Source: an uncultured Christensenella sp. (GTDB lineage: Bacteria > Bacillota > Clostridia > Christensenellales > DTU072). Taken from it: a DNA stretch of 9,141 bases. The notes below the pieces were generated by a model. That model saw only the letters and a program-made list of their open reading frames with translations. It was not told where the DNA came from and made no database searches. Both the position numbers and the translations under genes were made by a program. This document shows, piece after piece, positions 6,901-9,141 of this stretch (the stretch's first letter is position 1; the number at the start of each line of letters is the position of its first letter). The stretch covers positions 1 to 9,141 of the forward strand of contig CAJLYQ010000069.1 of the NCBI GenBank assembly GCA_905210905.1, written 5' to 3'.

Positions 6901-9081
6901 TTCGGCGACAGAGTCACCGACGAAATGCTTGAAGGAATAGAGTACTATTATATAGAAACGATAGACGGCAGAGAGATCGTCGGTGCGAAGATGAACAAGA
7001 GCGATATAGGCGGACTGGAAGTTCCGTCGATAAATCTCGGAGCGACCGGGGTTAACGCAAAAACGTACGAGAGCGTTATTTTCTCGGGCGGCGGAAGCGA
7101 CGGTTATTCTTTCGGTTTCTTTACGAAAACCGAGCAGAACGAACACGGCGAAACGGTGGTGAGCCAAAAGAAGAGCGTTACTATAGTTCCCAAAGAAATT
7201 ACTCTCGTAGTCAACACGGTAATAGGCAAGACCTACGGCGACGGTAAAGACAAGGAAGTTATACCTTATATAATAACCGCCGTGCAAAACGGCAGTACCG
7301 TTGTTCTGGACACCTTGCCGGACGGAAACGCCGTCGTGCTTAAGGGTTCTCTCGGCAGAGCGAGCGGCGAAGACGTGGGCGAATACGAGTTGAACAAAGG
7401 TACGCTCAACGAAGAAAACAATCCGAATTACGTTATAAAAACCAACTTTACGAGCAGATTTACCATATCGAAAAAGCACGTAAAAATCGAAGTTAAACCT
7501 GACCAAGGAAAAGAATACGGCGAAAGCGACGGCGAAATAGAGTTTGTTTTGTCAGACGAAGAAGGCAACGAACTCGTTGACAGCGCGGAACTCGGCATAA
7601 CGGACACTATGGACGTGTTCAAACAAGCGATTAAATGCGTGAGAGAAGAAGGAGAAGACGTAGGTTTTTACCGCTACACGTTGGTTACTTACGAAGACAA
7701 ACTTCGCGCGCTTAACTACGAAGTGGACGTCGCGGACCCGTCAAACCTTACCTATCGGATACAACAAACCACGCCGCAACTTTATTTCGAAGTGGAAGGT
7801 TTCCCGTCGTACGGCGACAAAGTGGACGAAATCGCCTACAAAGTTGACGTAAAAGACAAGTACGGCAATGCGGTTAAAGGCAAGATAAGCGTTTACGTCT
7901 TCGATATGAAAGCCGAAGGAATGAGAAGAAACTATATCCTTTTAGGCGACGATAAACTGTACGCCGAATTCGTTCCCGACGAAGAGAATTACCGCACGGT
8001 AAGCAAAACCGCAACCATTACCGTAGGCAAACGCAAAACCGGCGTTAAGGCGTATTATAAAAACGACGGAGATCTTACGTCCATAGGCGACTATGCCGTT
8101 CCTTACAAAGGCTCGGCTTACTCGGCAAGCGACTTTACGGCGGAAATAACCGACGGAGTAAATCTTAGCGATAACGAAACGTATAACGTTACGCTCGAAA
8201 TAAAAGGCGAATCGCGCAACGTGACGGCAAGCGGTTTCGAAGTCGTGGTTTCGATAGAAAGCGACTATTACGAACTTAAAGGTAAAACTGCGTTTAAGGT
8301 AACCGTAAACAAGGGTTTGATTACCGCAAAAGTCGAAGACGCGGTTATTACGGAAGGCGAAAAGTTCACGGCGAAAATCACCTACGACGGACTTGTGGGA
8401 GCGGACAAAGAGAGCGCGATTTCTATTTTGCCCACGGTAAAGAACTTGCCGGACAAGGCAGGGTACTATTCGATTAAAGCCGAAGGCGGCGTTGCGAAAA
8501 ACTACGAGTTCGTTTATACGGAAGGCGTGCTTACGATAAACGCGAAAGAAAGATTAAGCGACGGCGGCAAGATTGAAGGAACGCTTGCGCCCACCTACGA
8601 AATATCGTTTACTCCGCTTGCCACAAGCGGTACGGCGTTTTCGGAAACGGCAAAAAGTACTGACAGTGCGCTCGGAAACAAGTTTTATAAACCGTTGACC
8701 GTAGCGATGAAAGAATACGTCGTAGTCAAGGGCAGTAACTCTTTAGGCGACGGAACGTATAATTACTCGATTAAGTTCGACGGAGTGACGGAAAACAGTA
8801 AAATTTACGTCAGACTTACTTCGGGCGAAATCGAACAAGTCGAGTTCAGCGTAATCGAACAAGACGGCGAAAAATACGCTGCGTTTGCAAGCAAGGAAAT
8901 CGCCGCGGCAATGCGTTACGAAACGAAAACGACCGTAGAAATGCTTAAAGGATACGCAATACTCGCAATAATCGCCGGGGTGGTTTTAATTATTCTCGTC
9001 ATTATAATAGTAGTCGGCGTTTCGAATAAGAAATCGAAGAACAAACAAAAGTATTATGCGGTTAAGTCGAGATGGAGGTAA
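880..9081 (+). CDS. Giant GLUG/MBG-repeat surface protein with C-terminal membrane anchor (adhesin-like)
   Basis: One uninterrupted 2733-residue frame. Residues 1-35 are a Sec signal peptide: K5-R6-R7, a hydrophobic core at about 8-29, and AYA before E36 as the likely signal peptidase I site. Residues about 41-1427 hold four GLUG-rich modules with many VGGIVGK-type motifs, probably forming right-handed beta-solenoids. About 1440-1532 is a short all-beta linker. About 1535-2556 is a stalk of roughly eleven Ig-like units of MBG type, six of them with a [NDK]xGxY strand motif. About 2557-2690 is an unrecognised juxtamembrane domain. Residues 2692-2714 are a transmembrane helix followed by a basic tail (NKKSKNKQK), so the bulk of the protein is outside the cell. 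There is no LPXTG and no S-layer homology repeat. Proteins with GLUG and MBG repeats are generally regarded as adhesins or surface structural proteins. No catalytic motif was seen and the ligand is unknown. The gene has its own promoter region and stands alone. A G7 run at 4683-4689 is a possible slippage site. Confidence 0.9.
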   Translation: MTIGKRRGFIFAITFILLAFLSCAVGLTVQKAAYAEESSVVYIDTESDLIALSESVNAGNSRLGEKFVLTANLDLTKTEYADKFEPIGKNTAFHGAIDGNGHTVTLALEPEDNSSSAFVGKLGTSGSITRITISGSIKGKSLVAGIAAENEGNISYCVVDATFTNDGTNGSNNSTGGVAANNDGSIVSCVCLSDLTAPINVGGIAGVCGGTIDASVFLGTIYASGTASMKIGGLVGALAGTMKDSFTRSSINLAVPDNADKSSIGSVAGTTGGSKTTNNYAVADEYSFPAGGGKDEEGQYERKSLYDFLSENGVELGDSFVRADYAVGGGYLYAPEFLTKTDGEKIEFIDEKTKKAFSASLFTSGEGTEENPWIIGENKQWAVSGEECWTLFKTNASIYDYEGKFIRCDGDVDVGYNHSVGSAAVPFAGNFDGGNKTFTLSGDGYADDTALFAYVGGNAAIKNFTASGKGVSGGNSVAAAVANADENAKISNVINRCPVTGETNVGGIVGKISSEAVTVENCVNYARISGVGGNGTGAIGGVVGLAEKGATMRGLANYGEITALYGGTSDVGGVVGRINEINNEISALHGESTITATRTENVGGVIGSVTINGEKMIASLGAVGSVGGKRYVGGIIGKINVLSGSLKTEVFASLTELSGENRVSGIANVDGTAEFVAGYFTGTITERKGEGTAEFICDPIATASDKNSVLTSEVYYNTDDGNKSTAIVSASGKNTIQLTDGKLFDERMEKIAPSLTKGTYPFPKSTRAYLNREERLDAAYFDGEETGESGTVYLISSEKALRNLSFFTRTNVAGYAEKRYRLASDVTMTREFEPIKDFVGEFDGNEKTINALTITSGNEFVGLFDVLKSGATVINLGLKNGRITATAAAATVGAICGKAEEGSLVEGIAADVTVQGKGKVLGGLIGYGNKTVVRKSFFASKILSEGNAVAGGIAGESIDSSIGDCFFVGKIINCTISGGIVGKATKTDVEGCYASGRIEGQKAGGIVGEIDGGKIARAFVIADIVYNDEAGKGAIYGVSVSKPTTAECYYNSDSIKLGAYDGIDAESNKEFAKITDFFTVDGPGNFLVSGFAATESDLNESCDALYTHYLTAFSEFIAGADNSTYEKNVAFYVRKSVEIAIFGTNTASDETAGSELNPYIVDNAQRFAKISELVRRTDFADKFFKIPCDIDMNAVTSMRAVGYYSLAVEKPFSGTIYGEKADGTRPRISNVRITEATDGTTVTTSYLGVFACTGEGFTVKNLIFDGKVGGNTEVAGLVGYMHKGRVQNVWSKIDVTASGEKASGLISTVSSSAEITGSVCSGEVNATGSVYGIVGVAKSGAGITVDATASWFVARGEMQTDYTHNNVGSVLFDFSDESKGERLEIIDGASKGFGFRPVFASDSKYKGKILNATDAAIFSSDNVNAYFDTTTEDVTRTFSVRYCAFITVNVRYGDGTGTDYAAAQASGEYYIGQTVTASLEFTDKGKALGTKFVGLSDKNGDEYEYELVPSAGQVLVSFIMSEKTEEITLRTDKISDGKIISFGRTDGTTFDGSSVYDGYSIDVSWTSGISGSIELYVSGELKERILNAGEYLVIARVADENNSFVGEYETKFTVNKRTLVLSDDEAKYAEFLTTVYEKGKKERTHVLPATEQSAVSGAAETGSGRETPVVTLTFEFAKETAGKNVSVRIIDATTDDGNYEFAVKTKDFGAVGSILKKTIIVSVSDADENGIIEKSYSARKPVIDAGTYEIRIKWTFITDGTEATTYKKGTYEAIAAPENGEDEENYDVICDREYTLEIVPYTVTAENVVYRKTELEYNGTDLSEETETNAYFVVPFDSLNHSMELVFYTDAKGEKKTDEVINAGTYYVKGVSCDENYKIDENTELKKITVKKKNAGALTVEFKRENGELLQSGDTVTVEDLIYVDVSKDGYASGSDFDAKFETEGSGFRTVRYGDKWYVVPTIGGQGRAFTVKTRFATNYEDRKAAEFSVNVEKKAVYGILNKNTFVFGDRVTDEMLEGIEYYYIETIDGREIVGAKMNKSDIGGLEVPSINLGATGVNAKTYESVIFSGGGSDGYSFGFFTKTEQNEHGETVVSQKKSVTIVPKEITLVVNTVIGKTYGDGKDKEVIPYIITAVQNGSTVVLDTLPDGNAVVLKGSLGRASGEDVGEYELNKGTLNEENNPNYVIKTNFTSRFTISKKHVKIEVKPDQGKEYGESDGEIEFVLSDEEGNELVDSAELGITDTMDVFKQAIKCVREEGEDVGFYRYTLVTYEDKLRALNYEVDVADPSNLTYRIQQTTPQLYFEVEGFPSYGDKVDEIAYKVDVKDKYGNAVKGKISVYVFDMKAEGMRRNYILLGDDKLYAEFVPDEENYRTVSKTATITVGKRKTGVKAYYKNDGDLTSIGDYAVPYKGSAYSASDFTAEITDGVNLSDNETYNVTLEIKGESRNVTASGFEVVVSIESDYYELKGKTAFKVTVNKGLITAKVEDAVITEGEKFTAKITYDGLVGADKESAISILPTVKNLPDKAGYYSIKAEGGVAKNYEFVYTEGVLTINAKERLSDGGKIEGTLAPTYEISFTPLATSGTAFSETAKSTDSALGNKFYKPLTVAMKEYVVVKGSNSLGDGTYNYSIKFDGVTENSKIYVRLTSGEIEQVEFSVIEQDGEKYAAFASKEIAAAMRYETKTTVEMLKGYAILAIIAGVVLIILVIIIVVGVSNKKSKNKQKYYAVKSRWR
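1000..5160 (+). repeat. Four GLUG-rich beta-solenoid-like modules (protein-level repeats)
   Basis: The modules start at about residues 41, 367, 789 and 1148. Each opens with a header of about 70-110 residues (an element like DLIALSESV or RFAKISELV, then an F.G.(I/F)DG-type turn), followed by rungs carrying GLUG motifs. Examples are NVGGIAGVCGG (200-210), NVGGIVGKI (504-512), IGGVVGL (539-545), VGGVVGRI (571-578), YVGGIIGKI (631-639), VLGGLIGY (920-927), GGIVGEI (1004-1010) and VAGLVGY (1274-1280). Modules 2 and 4 begin with GTEENPW and GSELNPY, a G[ST]xxNP[WY] header common in GLUG proteins. The repeats have diverged at the DNA level, so this is not a recent tandem expansion. Confidence 0.8.
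5482..8547 (+). repeat. Tandem MBG-type Ig-like stalk (about 11 units, protein-level repeats)
   Basis: Residues about 1535-2556. Unit boundaries, judged from a beta strand ending in a basic pair plus a new strand, fall near residues 1616, 1718, 1801, 1894, 1996, 2106, 2199, 2296, 2385 and 2479, giving units of 78-111 residues. The unit at 2106-2198 is a near-classic MBG_2-like sequence: KTYGDGKD at the start, GSLGRASGEDVGEY in the middle, NPNYVIK then FTISKK at the end. The last unit (2479-2556) has the same layout, ending YEFVYTEGVLTI. The recurring strand motif is NAGEY (1587), DAGTY (1744), NAGTY (1862), DVGEY (2165), DVGFY (2260) and KAGYY (2526). Boundaries for the units at 1894-2105 are the least certain. 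Confidence 0.7.
8548..8952 (+). other. Juxtamembrane domain of unrecognised family
   Basis: Residues about 2557-2691 lie between the last MBG-like unit and the membrane helix. The sequence is mixed beta with regular polar/non-polar alternation (TYNYSIKFDGV, KIYVRLTSGEI, VEFSVIEQDG), then AAFASKEIAAAM just before the helix. It lacks the YGD and xGxY signatures of the preceding repeats, so it is probably a separate fold. I do not recognise a family and propose no function beyond an anchor-proximal position. Confidence 0.45.
8953..9078 (+). other. C-terminal transmembrane helix and basic cytoplasmic tail
   Basis: Residues 2692-2714 are 23 hydrophobic residues (I, V, L, A and G with one Y). S2715-R2733 follow, a tail with nine basic residues and none acidic. 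By the positive-inside rule the tail is cytoplasmic, which anchors the protein with its N-terminal bulk outside. No LPXTG-like sorting motif precedes the helix, so sortase attachment is not supported. Confidence 0.88.
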
Positions 9082-9141
9082 AATAGCCGACCAAACGTCG
9101 TGCGGGATTTTGCGGCAGTCGCTTTGCTTTGTGCGGACAAA
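9082..9141. other. Downstream flank without a supportable gene
   Basis: The last 60 bases contain no ATG and no complete terminator. A 4-bp-stem hairpin (CGAC-n5-GTCG at 9088-9100) is too weak to call. A GTG at 9100 opens 14 codons to the edge, but no ribosome binding site sits at a suitable distance, so no CDS is annotated. The transcription terminator of the giant gene must lie further right. Confidence 0.5.

Noticed and set aside
6403..7506. A 367-codon open frame on the minus strand inside the giant gene (also 4207-4740 and 4792-5418).
   Set aside because: These lie wholly antisense to a coherent repeat protein. The products are rich in R, F, V and Y with no recognisable domain. Skewed codon choice in the sense gene (few codons whose complement is a stop in that phase) explains them.
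880..9081. A CRISPR array or DNA-level tandem repeat because of the many similar GGCGGAAT/GTCGGCGG stretches.
   Set aside because: The similarity comes from recurring VGG(I/V)(V/I)G protein motifs with biased codons at irregular spacing; there are no constant direct repeats with uniform spacers.
9100..9141. A GTG-initiated frame reading MRDFAAVALLCADK to the right edge.
   Set aside because: It has only 14 codons and no ribosome binding site at proper spacing (GGAGG at 9074-9078 is more than 20 nt away).

Overview
The window looks like chromosomal DNA from an uncultured, probably gut-associated Clostridia-type Firmicute. This is an inference from three things: a RecX regulator laid out like that of low-GC Gram-positives, a Sec-type signal peptide with a KRR n-region on a giant surface protein, and that protein's GLUG plus MBG-like architecture ending in a transmembrane anchor with no outer-membrane signature. 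I cannot name a genus.

Layout. Bases 1-98 hold the beginning of a minus-strand gene for an exported or membrane-inserted protein, cut by the left edge. Bases 140-736 (minus) encode a complete RecX-family modulator of RecA, 41 bp upstream of the partial gene and probably co-transcribed with it. Bases 737-879 are a divergent intergenic region. It carries a plausible plus-strand promoter (-35 TTGAAA, 17 bp spacer, extended -10 TGTTAAACT), a second possible extended -10, an AT-rich inverted repeat, a possible near-leaderless minus-strand promoter, and a clear ribosome binding site for the plus-strand gene. Bases 880-9081 (plus) are one gene for a 2733-residue surface protein. Bases 9082-9141 are the start of the next intergenic region and hold no supportable gene.

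The giant protein, from N to C terminus, has: a signal peptide (cleavage predicted after A35); four GLUG-rich modules, each with a header resembling a beta-solenoid cap (about 41-1427); a short all-beta linker domain (about 1440-1532); about eleven tandem Ig-like units of MBG type (about 1535-2556); a juxtamembrane domain I do not recognise (about 2557-2690); one transmembrane helix (about 2692-2714); and a basic 19-residue cytoplasmic tail. The natural reading is a long stalk that lifts a repetitive solenoid head away from the membrane, that is, an adhesin-like or surface-structure protein. Ligand and function are unknown.

RecX (cytoplasmic, recombination control) and the giant protein (surface) have no obvious functional link. 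They share an intergenic region but probably not a pathway. The points most worth following up are the domain architecture and non-LPXTG anchoring of the giant protein, the unrecognised juxtamembrane domain, and a run of seven G in its coding sequence where either a gain or a loss of one base would truncate the protein before its stalk and anchor.
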